Origin: Amborella trichopoda
Taxonomy: Eukaryota; Streptophyta; Magnoliopsida; Amborellales; Amborellaceae
Reading direction: 5' to 3'
NCBI RefSeq assembly: GCF_000471905.2
Contig: NW_006499728.1
Span: 3,150,507-3,214,506, forward strand
DNA: 64,000 nucleotides
Shown here: positions 13,501-23,819 of the stretch, piece by piece
Numbering within the stretch: the first letter of the stretch is position 1
Layout of the letters: the number at the start of each line of letters is the position of its first letter
The notes under the pieces: model-generated
What the model was told of the DNA's origin: nothing
The model's database searches: none
Seen by the model: the letters and a program-made list of their open reading frames with translations, nothing else
Translations under genes and position numbers: made by a program

Positions 13501-16500
13501 TAAACAAAAGAGAACCGCACCAAAAACTAATGTGCAAGTCATGGTCATACCACTTTCACCATCCGAAGCATTTGCAAGTCTTGCAATGGCATCAATTAGC
13601 GATTGCTCGTGCTCCTGACAAGTGAACCAGTGAACAGTCAGTTGACTGAAGAAGGAAAAAAAGGATTAAAAAATCCACATATTGAAGCCAACAGCCCTTA
13701 CTTTGAGCATTTTCTTTGCCTTGTCAATCTCTACAGGATCTGGATGGTTAACAGAGAACACTCTCTCCACCTGCTCAGACGGCATAACCAGAAGTTATCA
13801 ATAAGGGCAATTTAAAACATCATACTCTTAAGAATTACATTGTGCGAGCAATGAGAATACCTCCTTGATTAGCGTATCAGTGTGAAGTATTTCAATATCA
13901 TCTGAAGCCTTCTTTCCAATGCCATTCTGGGTGGGTGGGAAATCTTTTTTAGATTGATTTTTTGGTCCACCTCTCCCTCTACCCAAACCAGAAACCGCAC
14001 CACCACGACCAACAGACTTCTTGATCCCACGCCCAGGACCTCCTCTGCCTCCTCGGCGAGATATTCCTGGATCCTCACCTTCCCATGTGATGTCTTCAGG
14101 ACATATCTGTGATTTATATCATTCAAAAATCATGAATTGGTTGACTATGGTGTGCATGAGTGTGTGCATGCATATCTGCATCATATCTGAGCCTATGAGA
14201 GATATGTGTCATCCCTAGCATTTTGGTACGTGGCTGGGATAAATGCTTGTATAGTAAAATAGTCTATGGATGTTAGTCTATGTCTGCGAACATGTATATA
14301 ACCGTGTTAACGAAGTCAATTTTTCTATGCATGCATTCGATAAATTTATTGTGTCATGAGCATGATCAGAATGACAATCACTTCACAAGTCAGATGCCAA
14401 AATGTCATTCCCCCAATGTTTGGACAAAAGCGTGTATAGAGGGCGCCTTTGACAACTTTTTAAAAAGTACTGCATCCATAAAACACATAAAATAGAAATA
14501 ATGGAGAGCACAAAAGAACACTTTACCTCTTTTAGATTGACCCACTCCCACGTCTCCCTCTTTGTATTTATATCATAAACCAGTGCATGCCGCCCCTAAA
14601 AAGACAATATCCAAAATGTCAAAATAATTAGCATGTGCCCAAATAGACAATCCATACCACAAGGGGAAAAACCACGACTCATATCAACAATGCATGGTAG
14701 CGTCAAAAGTCCTACCTCCTTTGGATTGTAATCAGTGATAACAGCCTCGTAAAAATTATTATCTTCAGGCCATCTGGTCATCACTTTCCGGCCAATCAAT
14801 GGATCAAAAGCTGCCGCCTCAGCAGGTTCACTTGCTACAAGAGCACCAGAAGAACCACGGTTTGCCACCTGGCCCCTTCCAGCCAGAGGAGTAGAAGAAT
14901 ACTGCAATGGCTTCATTGAGGAAACACCGGGTACTGTTTGGCCCTGAAAAGAAGAAAGTAGCCAAAAAAGGACAAAAAAAATTACTTTGACAAATATCTC
15001 AAGAGAAGGATATGTTTCCAAATAATTAACTTACAGATTTAGGCTTCTTGCCCCTGGCTCCTACCACAGCTCCTCGTTTTGCAGCTGATGATGATGGATG
15101 CATGGATGCAGCAACTGTTTGTGGCGGTATATTTGGAGAAGGTGCATTCAGTGATAGAGAAGGCATCTGGTGAGATGTCTTTTGCTTCTTCCGAGAAGCG
15201 GATACTGTAGGACTAGGTGATGGGTCATGCCCAGGTTGTGCAGCACCAAGCAAACCAGGTTGGAGGCCACCTGACTTTCTCCACTCCCTGAAAATAATCA
15301 TCCGTTAAAGAAATGAGAAGAAAATCAAATTTTATGGAAGCATCAGTCCATAAAGGAAAACCCATTGAAGCAAAAGAAGAAAAAATAAAATTTACAAGAA
15401 AAATGTTACCCAATAATAGCATATTATCAAAGGACCGTGAGAAATGCCAGACTTTATTATTCCTTTTTACAGGTAATGAATGGGCTCTACTTTGAAAATA
15501 GATCTGATCTTGACTATCAAGATTGGGAAAAAGGAAAGAGATTACAGACCTTATCCTTCTGATGGTTTCATCAGCATTTACTCTGGCTAGGAGCTCTCTG
15601 TGTTCTTCATCTGATACTCTCAACTCTTTTCGTAATTCAGACATCAATCCTTCTTTTTCCTGAAAACCAACGACAGTTACATGTCACAAAGCACAGCCAA
15701 CCGTGATGGACCGTCAGACATAACTATTATTCACATACCCATGTGATTGCATCAGCCTGAGCTTTGAAGGCTCGTAAAACTGATCCGTATGCCTCTTGCT
15801 CAATCCAGTGTATTTCGGTCTCCATGTCATTCTGGACCCGAGAATAAGGAAGTGAGCCAACAGGAACAGCTCTTCCATTCCCGGCCACTCGACCTCCTCC
15901 TCTATTTACTCTGGTCTGATGAGATGGAGGCAGATCATCATCGGTACCTGCACCCATTTTTGGTAAAAGGCCACTTACGGTTCAGACCAGAAAAGGAATC
16001 TTCTGTTAACCCTAGAAAAATTGTCAATAAAAAGGGAAGGAGAACATTTGCTTGATTTTAAACACAACCGTGTTTCAAACTAGGATAAAACACATGTGAT
16101 CATATTCAGATGTGAGAAATGGTCAACAAGTCAGTAAGAGACATAAAATTCAACTGATTTTGGAGTAGTTCAAAAGTCTGTATTGAGTTGCGATATACGG
16201 TATGCCATGCCCAGTCAGGCATCTGCACCCCAGAACAATAGGCATCATACCCAAGTTGTAATGTTGTACTATCGTACAAAGTCAAAATCACCTAACGTAA
16301 CCATCGTATGAAGTCAAAATCGACTGGTTTACCAATCGATAAAGTCAAAATAACCTGAATTGGTCAAATGCAGGCGATTTTTGTAAATATTTATCAGCCT
16401 ATATTTTCCAAAAATAGCCTATTGAGTATTTGTTATACCTTTATTAAAATTAATTTATTTAATTTCCTGATCCCATAACTGTCATATCAGACACTACCAC

Positions 16501-19500
16501 CATGTGTGTACTGAATATGAATTCACTCTACCACCAATATATACACCAATAGTGGAATTGTTTTTTTAACCATGGATTTTGGGATGGAGATTGCCCTCCT
16601 TAAAAATTTGTTAAAGAAAATCATACCACCACAATCATGGAAATTTAAAAACTCAGTGTTACCAGGATTTTTTATTTGTATAAGGGTGACTTTTTGTATT
16701 GAAAGAAAAAAGAATTTATAAGTGACTAAAACTAGAGGCGGCAGTCCACAATTTGGGTGCTCAGACTACAACTGTTTAGAAGATAGTAGAGATGAGAGAA
16801 AGAAAATTAATACTGGTGTTACCAGGAATTTGGAGCCTTCAATCAGATTGTAATGTTTGTTATAAGCAGAAAACACGAACCACATTCATAGATAAGCAGT
16901 GTTTGCCGACCAGGGCAAGCCTATTCAGACTCCCCCAAGACACTGCCGAGCAGGTAAAACCCCCAACTTGGGATGTATACATAATTGATTAAAATTAATT
17001 ATACCTGATTTAATCTATGACTAAACAATTGTAATTGACTAGTAATTATTCTGTATGTAATATTTATGTTTTTATCTTATGATTTTTACCTTTTTTTGTT
17101 ATCGTCTCAGTTTTCTGAGAAAATGAGCTTAGGTTTCTATTTTTCTATCTTTTGAAAACTTTTTTCTCATCATTTATAAACTCTCAATTCTCAATATTTT
17201 CTTCACTTATTTTGGCTCTTTGGGCAGCCCGGCGTGGACTCAAGCAAGCCAAATGGAACTCGTCTGAGACAATAGGCTCACCCAGAAGAGTGAGTTCCGC
17301 GGCCAAACAGCTTTATTTTACACTGCAAAAGAATAACAAGATTTTTCCACATAAATCTCACTTTCGGAAAAGAAAGATCCACAAACTTTAAATGGCATGA
17401 CACCCTCTCTCTCCCACTTTATCTTTCTGCCATGAATCGCTTATACTACCCCACTTCCATAGGGCACGTGTTCCTTTAGGAACTCCCTACTTTTCACAGC
17501 CCATTAGCATATCGCCATGCGTTAGCGATGTAACTCTAAAGCAGCCCAAATAAGCCCTAATTCCCATATTATTCAGGATTTAGTATTACCTTCCATTTAC
17601 TTATTGAAAATGACAGAAAAATATCACCTTCCAGGAATTTTCCACCTCCAAACCATTTTGTTCACCTTCCACAATCACAAATACAGATATTGCCCACATT
17701 CCTTTTATACAGTGCCTTCGACACACTTCACCCAGTTAGGACACCTAACTAGACACAAGAGCTCTAAAAGACCAAAACTAAATTTTATCAGGCATAATTT
17801 CACACATTACAGGATTATATCCCACAGTATGATCACCGATTCACCGCCACAAAGCATCCAGCTCTATTATACATGATGTGGCCCTAGCATAACATCACTC
17901 ATCTAGGCCTGCTAATGGATCCCAAACAGATAGCAATTCCAAATGAATTTATTGCTTCAATTTATGTAAGTTTTGCCAAGGGATAAACCCCATTTTTTTA
18001 CCTTGAATTAGTCAAAATACATGGACTTACTTTTCATGCAGGAAGAGATCCAGTAATAGGGGTCTATGGCTAACGCAGCAAGGGTTCATATCTGCAACCC
18101 ATGTACCATCCATGCCCCATGAACCCACTGTCCTGGACCACGCCTAGCAATATACTCACCTCTCAAGGCCTTGCACACCCAAGAGGCAGGGGCTTGTTCA
18201 ATAAGTACCCCTCCCCAATGTAGTGTGTCAACTTGAAAAAATTGTCTGAGTGGTATCTGACAGTTACAATGGAGGCTGGGCCTCCAAGATGGTTAAAACA
18301 CAAGTCTCGATCAAGACTCCACTTACCAGGGACCTCATAACCTAACTGAAAAGGCCAATAGAAACTCTACGTTTAGATAATAGCGGTTCACTGGCCCACG
18401 CCCGTAAGTGAAATCTACACCAACCAATCTGCGCTGCATCCTTGCTAGGGAATTTTACTTCATAAAAGACACACGCCCTTGGTGAATGGCTTCCCCTTTC
18501 CTAGAATCATCCTAAGCCCCTGTGATGAAATAGCCTTTGCAACATAATGCATCACACAGCCACATCAAAGTAACGCAGGATGGGGGCGCACTGTTTTGGT
18601 GCACCTGGGCAGTTTGACATATTGCGCCCGACTAGGCTGCACATTGGCCCTATAGGTGTCCACATTTCTGCAGGAATCCTATCATCTTGATGCTCTGCTC
18701 GTGGAAGAAAAGAAATAGCCCACAACCAGAGCTATTCCCCCTAGACATTGGGGGCCTAATTAGAACCAAATCTTTTTCGTTCTAAGGATTAAACTCCATT
18801 TACAAGGAAATCAAAGATTTTTTCAATTTTGATTTTGTGATCAAAACTGTACAGTTTTTCCAGCAAGTATCTGAGTTGATTTTGCAATCACTTTGGAAGG
18901 ATTTTGGGTGCACGATATCACCTGGCTTGAAGGTGACTGAACCAAGAAATAAAAATTTATTTTGATATTGATTGTGAGATTGGAACTTCCACCAATTTTC
19001 TAGTAAGAGTTCAAGTTGGTATCCAGATTGACTTGGAATTATTTCTGGGCAAACAATTAAATACTAACTGAACCCCACTATTATATAAAGTGCATTATTA
19101 CAAAATTGTTTCTTATATTTATATAATATTCCCTGCACAGGAACCTATACATCCTCCAATAACACTGTCTAAAACTTGCTATCATCAGACCCATAATAGG
19201 GATTCCATGCAATGCTAAAAGCAAAAGGGAGTGCAAGCCCCCTCTCAATAGTATTAACAAATGTGCAGACCGGACATGCCTCCAACATGGGCTCCATATG
19301 TGTTACGCACAATTGTCATTAAAAACAAACACAAACAAGAACATCTTTGCTTGCGTTCCTTTGCTTTAAGCCAGATACCAGTTAAAAACCTAATGGTTTG
19401 AACCCATTCGCAAATAAGTACCACAGCATGAAAGGGCATGCAAGAAAACCCTTTATTTGGAACCTGAATCATGTTATACGTTGGGGTCGTGGTGGTAGCA

Positions 19501-21891
19501 CCCCACATCCTAGTCGCCATGTTGTGGTTTTCATTCCCACCAGTAACATCACCCCACAAATACCTTCAAAAAAAGCCAACTCCTAATCTACTTGAAAAAA
19601 CAGGTAGGGGCTTGTATTCCCCACTGAATTACCCAAAAAAAAAAAAAACTATAATTATCAAGTAAACATCCAATGCACTTCAAGAATCTTGTTCAGCATT
19701 TAAATATCACTTACCCATAATTTTACCTGCCCTAAAATATGCCCAATCTCATTAAAAAATGACCAAATGCATTTTATCCCTATAGAAATCCCCAATATTG
19801 ATTTATTTTTAAGATAGTTGAAGCCATTACTTTCAATGTCCAAGGGCACTCAAAAGGGACAAAGGAGTCTAAATGCCTTGAGGGTCCATCCAAACACCTG
19901 CAGTCAAGGTGGGAAAAACTTAAAATAATTTGAGTCACTTTGGAAACCACAAAAACCACCTACAAATGTAAGATTGGAAACTCCACGTACTCCATATAAT
20001 AGAACATGTCGTGTCCCTGGAACATCCCCAATTGCCCCACTGCTATCATTGGAGCTGTGATGGACACCTTCCCTTTCAAAGCATGGAACCTAGGTGAGAA
20101 AGTCCAAACAATTGCTACCCAATTCTTCAAATCCAACAAGCCCAAACCTTCAAGCACACCAACATACGTAATTATTCATGAAATCTTTGTAGCTACAGCC
20201 TTCCATATTTTTAACAAGCTCTTTCGGGTATCAAACAACAAAGAAGTCACACAAAGCTCCATTAAGCTGACTGTGTTGGAAAATCAAGAGAAGCCAACTC
20301 CCAAACCAAAATTACAAAGCACCAACTCCACCTTACATCAAAAAAATATAGCTGAGACCAATAAGTTATCACAAAGGATAAACAATAATGCACAAGAGAT
20401 TAGCCAACACAACAAACATTTACACCCAACGTTCGTTCCACCATATCTTACAATCCAAAGATTCAGCAAATGAAAATAAGCTGAAATCCCTATGTCAACA
20501 CTCAACAGTGGTCGTCCATAGGTAAAAATATCCTGCCCCACTTCTAAAATTAAAAGGTCACGCCTACAAGATGATAAAGTTTATCCCCAAAACCATAAGA
20601 AAACCAAATAAGGAGATGATTGAGAATTCTAGCAAATGTTATGGAAATCTAGGACCCTATGCATAGAGAACACTTGGACTTTCCGGCTCTCGAAGGTAAG
20701 TGGTCAAACTAATGCAAACCTGGTGGTAGTTGATACTAAAAACCTCATCTTTTTTTCCATTTTCTCTTCTTCTTCTTTTTTTTTTTTTTCTCTTCTGGGG
20801 GGGCGGGGGAAGAATTGGAGGGGCATGCGGGGTAGTTCAGCAGTAAGATTCCAAGTCGGGACAAAGGTTTGCAAAATTCAACACCTTAGCCATTCAGTAA
20901 AAGCCTTATCACATTAGGAAACAGCCACAATACTCCAATCATGTCTTTGACACTCGTAACTGTCAAACAAAATCTTGATTGCTTTTTAAGTGTAACAGAA
21001 AATTAGACCTTTCATGTGTTGAAGAACAATATATTATCAAGAGAAATTGGGTGCATCAATTCTACCACCTCATGCAGTTTCAACAATTTCAAAATTAAAG
21101 TTTCTACAATTAGCAGTCTGGTTTGCCTTCAAATGAATGTTACCAGGGAATCAACTAAAAAATTAGACTACTTATCTCCTAAAATAGCATACTGTGTGTT
21201 TCTAAAATGTCATACACTCAGATGTATCCTGAAGGCTAATCAGCATTCAAAAGCGCCCACAACTCATCAAGAAACAAATAATTAAAAAAATCAAAATTCC
21301 GTATGTACCAATTTACACGAAAATAAACAATAATTTTTATCAGAGAGTGTATTTGAGATACAAATGTTGATTAAACTGTTGATAACATGTATTATCATGA
21401 CCTACAAGGATCAAATTCCCAGTGAAATCTATTAAACAGTATAATTATATACATTGTCTCGCTAAATCTGAAATCCTAAAAAGAAACGTAATACAGCTAT
21501 TTTCAAGAAAACCCTCGTCTCCCCTGGTAATGAATGGCAGTCGCCCTTATACACAAACCCCTAATGCCTACTCTACATATGCGAAATTCACTCATCACCC
21601 TGAAACTACACCAACATACCCCATTCTTAATGCAAGATCTCAGAAACCCTAGACTAAGAACTTCTCCAGCACTTAAATTCTCAAAACCCTAGCTTTGCAA
21701 CAGGAAGAAAAACTCCAAAACACCAATACCCAGCTCCCATGAATGATACCTCAAAAAGAACAAAAAAACCCTAGAAGTGCTGCATGAACCGAATTTGGAG
21801 GGAAAACAAGAGGCATGGCGAATTCAGAAAACCCTCAAATAAGTTTATCATTGGAAAACTCACCACTACTGTCTGAAGGGCCGTAGTCCAT
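692..21891 (-). CDS. EML: EMSY-LIKE (EML) chromatin-reader protein, 10 coding exons, 495 aa
   Basis: Coding exons in transcript order: 21891-21864, 15947-15739, 15659-15550, 15287-15035, 14943-14716, 14595-14527, 14106-13861, 13770-13702, 13614-13551, 903-692. All junctions are GT-AG and the sum is 1488 nt with TAA stop, so the frame is unbroken. Order of domains: short N-terminus beginning [10 protein letters not shown] and continuing [12 protein letters not shown] domain about 50-130 ([20 protein letters not shown], helix-rich, with SDEEHRELL); basic patch RKKQK near 148; Agenet/Tudor-like domain about 246-299 ([20 protein letters not shown], then WEWVNLKE); RG-rich stretch 316-346; helix 382-420; acidic C-terminus. 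Plant EML proteins are nuclear; in Arabidopsis they act in RPP7-dependent immunity, flowering and seed development, probably by reading histone marks. Arabidopsis EMLs are somewhat shorter. Identification is by recalled family motifs. The oddity is the 12,647-bp last intron. Confidence 0.93.
971..1360 (+). mobile_element. Mutator-type MITE, family M1, copy a
   Basis: A 390-bp element flanked by the direct repeat AAGAAACAAGG (960-970 and 1361-1371; 9-11 bp fits Mutator-type insertion). Terminal inverted repeats of about 50 bp: the left arm has TATAGAGCC, GAGCTCTAAA-like and CAATCAAATT blocks, which reappear reversed on the right. The core contains a motif ending GTTGAGATGATCAATTTGAA that marks all M1 copies. 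Confidence 0.8.
1372..2420. other. Intron sequence with no recognised gene
   Basis: AT-rich. At 2085-2200 a segment dense in GGGATC / GATCCC shares a block (GATCTCCCAAC.. GGTGGCAATCCC) with 11365-11395, so both belong to one dispersed repeat. Confidence 0.5.
2421..2926. mobile_element. hAT-type MITE (506 bp)
   Basis: Ends CAAGGTTTTAAAAAACGG and, reversed, CAATGTTTGAAAAATCGG form the terminal inverted repeat. Flanks GGATATAC (2413-2420) and GTATATAC (2927-2934) are an 8-bp target-site duplication with one mismatch. The interior is rich in CCGGTT / AACCGG and has two similar blocks around a TAA-repeat (about 2606-2622). A related terminal fragment is at 59258-59360. Confidence 0.75.
3441..3666. 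mobile_element. Mutator-type MITE, family M2 (226 bp)
   Basis: Perfect 9-bp target-site duplication TTTTCTTTA (3432-3440 and 3667-3675). Terminal inverted repeats begin GGGAAAGTATAGAATGAGAC on the left and GGGATTGTACACAATGAGAC on the right. A second copy lies at about 37257-37483. Confidence 0.85.
3690..4040 (+). mobile_element. MITE family M1, copy b, left end missing
   Basis: Shares the M1 core (AAAATGGATGGTCTAGATAA near 3838, then GATCGAGATGATCG) and a right arm ending GATAGGACTGCAGCTCTATC then AAAACATTTTCC. The left arm is replaced by an A-rich stretch next to the M2 element. Confidence 0.6.
4490..4595 (+). mobile_element. RTE-type LINE 3' end fragment
   Basis: Contains GGACCCCAATTAATTCGGAT then AAGGCTTGGATGA, the recognisable 3' terminus of plant RTE LINEs. 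The same end (GACCCCAATTAATTGGAA) closes the RTE relic at 58.78 kb. No coding sequence is attached here. Confidence 0.5.
7492..7520. repeat. (AT)n microsatellite
   Basis: A pure AT dinucleotide run of about 14 units within the hAT element. Confidence 0.9.
7990..8165 (+). repeat. Polypurine tract with GGGGAA units
   Basis: About 170 bp almost entirely A and G, including repeated GGGGAAG units. It sits at the 3' end of the decayed transposase, encoding Lys/Gly/Arg-rich low complexity. It could form triplex or G-quadruplex structure (inference). Confidence 0.6.
10975..11107. repeat. Tandem duplication, unit about 70 bp
   Basis: Both units share GGCGATATTGCATGCAG and GGACCCATCATTGAAGG preceded by a TTTTGA-C-TC-TTTTTA block. 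Probably a local slippage or repair duplication. Confidence 0.8.
11340..11880. repeat. GGATC/GATCC-rich dispersed repeat
   Basis: More than a dozen GGATC or GATCC words occur in two clusters. Words such as GATCTCGATCCC and GAGGATCTAGATCCC make local palindromes. The left part shares a block with 2108-2135, pointing to a mobile repeat rather than chance. Confidence 0.5.
12700..12890 (+). mobile_element. Au-like SINE
   Basis: A tRNA-like promoter half is visible: a degenerate A-box region (GGTGTGACGGTAAAGAGCG) and a B box GGTTCGAGTCC at 12770-12780. The body follows the plant Au SINE pattern: a block ending in CCCCTCCCAGGACCCTG, then GGTGGTACC, then GCACCGGGTTACGGCCCTT near the 3' end. Confidence 0.7.
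12891..13128. other. Intron sequence, nothing recognised
   Basis: AT-rich, with a short CA-rich run at 12904-12935. No coding or repeat signal I can name. Confidence 0.4.
13129..13298. mobile_element. MITE family M3, copy a
   Basis: Terminal inverted repeats: GAAAATTTTCAAAATACCC on the left and, reversed, GGGGAAATTAATCAAAATAC on the right. The interior (GTTTGATTTAATTT, GAGTTGGAATAGT) matches the copy at 51167-51335, which has a clean target-site duplication. Confidence 0.65.
13551..13614 (-). CDS. EML: EML coding exon 9 (aa 405-425)
   Basis: Encodes [20 protein letters not shown] plus Ser and one base, with donor GTATGA. If the intron is not spliced, the frame runs about 45 codons further to a TAA near 13416, giving a shorter C-terminus. 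Confidence 0.92.
13702..13770 (-). CDS. EML: EML coding exon 8 (aa 382-404)
   Basis: Encodes [20 protein letters not shown] followed by MLK; start of the C-terminal helix conserved in plant EMLs. Phase 0 at both ends. Confidence 0.92.
13861..14106 (-). CDS. EML: EML coding exon 7 (aa 300-381, RG-rich)
   Basis: Begins [14 protein letters not shown], a strongly conserved EML block, then an Arg/Gly-rich stretch ([19 protein letters not shown]) that could bind RNA or be methylated (inference). It ends [13 protein letters not shown]. Confidence 0.93.
14527..14595 (-). CDS. EML: EML coding exon 6 (aa 277-299, second half of Agenet/Tudor-like domain)
   Basis: A 23-codon exon encoding [18 protein letters not shown] and NLKE. 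It completes the Tudor-like fold. Acceptor TAG, donor GTAAAG. Confidence 0.93.
14716..14943 (-). CDS. EML: EML coding exon 5 (aa 201-276, first half of Agenet/Tudor-like domain)
   Basis: A Gly/Ser/Ala-rich stretch is followed by the Agenet/Tudor-like strands from [16 protein letters not shown] to [11 protein letters not shown], with aromatic Trp and Tyr positions typical of methyl-lysine cages. Phase 0 at both ends. Confidence 0.93.
15035..15287 (-). CDS. EML: EML coding exon 4 (aa 117-200, Ser/Pro-rich linker)
   Basis: Begins EWRKSGG and continues into a low-complexity Ser/Pro/Gln linker with the basic run SRKKQKTS, a plausible nuclear localisation signal. It ends GKKPKS before donor GTAAGT in phase 0. 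Confidence 0.92.
15550..15659 (-). CDS. EML: EML coding exon 3 (aa 80-116, rest of ENT domain)
   Basis: Encodes [13 protein letters not shown] followed by [20 protein letters not shown], the second half of the ENT domain. The donor splits the Arg codon of the RREWR-type junction (AG then G). Confidence 0.93.
15739..15947 (-). CDS. EML: EML coding exon 2 (aa 10-79, start of ENT domain)
   Basis: Acceptor CAG at 15948-15950 and donor GTATGT after the Trp codon. It carries the DDDLPPSHQ motif, a Gly/Arg-rich linker and the first ENT helices, ending [12 protein letters not shown] methionine in the upstream intron (MGAGTDDD) could be mistaken for the start, but the upstream exon at 21.9 kb restores the family N-terminus. 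Confidence 0.93.
15948..21863 (-). other. EML intron 1, 5.9 kb
   Basis: Bounded by donor GTGAGT at 21863 and acceptor CAG at 15948. Apart from one SINE (about 19483-19648) and a T-run followed by a G-run at 20760-20812, I recognise no element or gene. The word AAAGTCAAAAT occurs three times at 16276-16352. Confidence 0.85.
19483..19648 (+). mobile_element. SINE family S1, copy a
   Basis: Begins GGGGTCGTGGTGGTAGCACC and ends CCCCACTGAATTACCC followed by 14 A. Similar copies at 27083, 37099, 47944 (reverse) and 62448 show the same head and A-tailed end. Confidence 0.65.
21864..21891 (-). CDS. EML: EML coding exon 1 (aa 1-9 and first base of codon 10)
   Basis: Encodes MDYGPSDSS plus one base, followed by donor GTGAGT. 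The start is chosen because the peptide matches the conserved EML N-terminus and joins exactly to the next exon to give [12 protein letters not shown]. Upstream sequence to about 22.3 kb is probable 5' UTR. A TTTTAG just before 21945 could be the acceptor of a leader intron. Confidence 0.88.
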
Positions 21892-22320
21892 CAATTTCTC
21901 TGAAAATTTTTGCCTCAAATCGCTTGTCTTCGACACTGAAACCCTAAAATCAATAACCAGCTCAGTAATAAAAACTTCTTCAACAGAAACAATGGTGATC
22001 GCATACGAGCCATGTATCAGGCGTCTTCACCGCCATTAACACCCAATCACAAGATTCTGATAATAGAAATAGAAGAGATAAAATATAGAGAGAGAAGTCG
22101 AGCTCAAAGCCCCCGAACAAGGAATTCAGGGAGAACAAGAAACAGCTGATGAGAGACAAAGAGACATTGAAAGTATAAGACAGCAGGAGAAAGCTAAAAT
22201 TAGAGAGAGAAAGCTCGTTTTTTAGGGCAAAGAGGGGGATTTCGAGGCGAGTAGCGGTTGATGAGAGAGAACGAACACAGTCTTGAGTCTTGGCGAGAGA
22301 ATGCACGGACTCGAGCGCGG

Positions 22321-22328
22321 TTTATAGG
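22321..22328 (-). promoter_or_regulatory. TATA box of EML
   Basis: CTATAAAC on the minus strand, 430 bp upstream of the EML ATG. Transcription would start near 22290, just inside the GA/CT-rich leader, as is usual for plant promoters. Confidence 0.55.
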
Positions 22329-22394
22329 GAGGAGTCGTTTAAATAGCCTATTGTTATTTGAGTTCCGGAACTAAGGGGGGAACTTAACAGGATT

Positions 22395-22500
22395 TTGTGT
22401 TTTGTTCTCCCTTTTAGAGAGAGAGCGGAGAGAGAGCTTTAGAGGGAGAAAGCGTGATTGCTTTTTAGAGAGAAAAAGCGTTTTAGAGAGAGATAGAGCT
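22395..22500. repeat. GAGA-rich tract upstream of EML
   Basis: Imperfect repeats of TTTTAGAGAGAGA and AAAGCGT-like words just upstream of the EML TATA box. It may bind BASIC PENTACYSTEINE-type GAGA factors (inference). Confidence 0.5.
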
Positions 22501-23190
22501 TCTGGATACTATCCGGCTTCAATGTAGGCACTATAGATTCCTCACACGCGTTTTAGATTCCTCGCACGTTGTTGTCAGTAATACTAATATATGATTATGT
22601 ACGCCGGATAAATTAAGGAACGAAAATGTTAAAATGAGACTAAGCTTTATAGAAGGAAAAAAAAAAAAAAATGTAAGGACTCGCCTCCAACCTTACTCGA
22701 TATTATAATTATAAAGTGGGAAACTTTTCATGTCGATCATCCCGACCTTGATTATTATGGTTGCAAAAAAATTTAGGACTTTAAGCCGAAAAAATAGGAT
22801 ATATTATAATGCATCATCTGAACCATCTCTTTTCAAATGTTCATAAATCTACATAATTTATTGATTTGTACTTTTTTGAGGTATAAATTTCATATGCAAT
22901 AGTGGAAAATATATTTTATGTTAAATATGGTGATATCCAAAATCACCCACACAAGTAAATCCCATATTATATGGGGCTAGGATTGGGATTAATATTGATA
23001 AGATTCTAAATAAAATAAAAATACAAAAAGATTAATAATCTTGGGTATATCTCTTGGTTTTGAGATATACGTATAGGAAAATTCCTATTTAATGTGGATT
23101 ACTAATCTTATATATATGAGACGAAGGAGGAAAAAAATATGTATTTGGATCACTGTATGGGAAAGATGGCTTCCTCTAGACAAGCCATCG
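22501..23190. other. Intergenic, nothing recognised
   Basis: AT-rich upstream flank of EML. Contains GTTGGAGGCGAGTCC-like and repeat-like fragments, but no element with defined ends. Confidence 0.4.
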
Positions 23191-23194
23191 ATTC

Positions 23195-23790
23195 CATAGA
23201 GATTTTGGGGGATTCTGGGGGTTTCTTATGCATGATAAGCATATTGAGAGGCTGGCTTCTTGTAGAGAAGTGGTTCCATGGAGATTTTATATGTTTCCCC
23301 TTTTAGTGAGAGCAAAACTTCTCAGTTGCTATCAAGTTTCTCCTATGGAGATTTTAGGGGGTTTCCTTGTTTTAGTGATAGTTTGGCTTCTCGTAGATAT
23401 TTTAGGGGGTTTCTCCTTTTAGTGAGGACAAGACAACTCGTTTGCTATCAAGTTTCTCCCATAGAAATTTTAGGGGGTTTTCCCTTTTAATGAGACAATG
23501 TCTTTGTTGTTGCTATCAAGTTTTTTCCATGAAGATTTTAGGGGGTTTCCCTTTTTAGTGAGATAACGTCTGGGTTGCTCTCAAGTTTCTTTTATGGAAA
23601 TTCTTATGAAAACTTTGATAGTTTCCTCTTTATTGAGAGAATGCCTCAGTTGTCATCTAAATTACTATCAAGTTTCTCTTCGTGAACATGTTTTGGAGGT
23701 TTCCTCTTTTAATGAGAGAACGTATTGGTTGCTATCAAATTTTCCTTCATGGATAAGAGATTTTGGGGGGTTTCTCCTTTTAGTGAAGTG
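23195..23790 (+). repeat. Degenerate minisatellite, unit about 65 bp
   Basis: At least seven imperfect units built from GAGATTTTAGGGGGTTTC, CCTTTTAGTGAGA and TTGCTATCAAGTTTCTCC. Units vary in length and have diverged, so it is an old array. Frames through it are repetitive and not coding. Confidence 0.8.
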
Positions 23791-23819
23791 AGATAACTAT
23801 TGTAGTTGCAATTGTCTTC

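Larger units (their letters stand above)
904..13550 (-). other. EML intron 9, 12.6 kb, packed with transposons
   Basis: Bounded by donor GTATGA at 13550 and acceptor ACACAG at 904-909. It contains a Mutator-type MITE, three other MITEs, a decayed hAT element, RTE LINE and SINE fragments and GGATC-rich repeats, listed separately. No other conserved gene is recognised in it. Confidence 0.88.

Noticed and set aside
21980..22306. Long minus-strand frame (108 codons) in the EML leader, a possible upstream ORF
   Set aside because: It opens with GTG rather than ATG, and the TATA box places the transcript start near or inside its beginning. Sequence is low-complexity Leu/Ser from CT-rich DNA.
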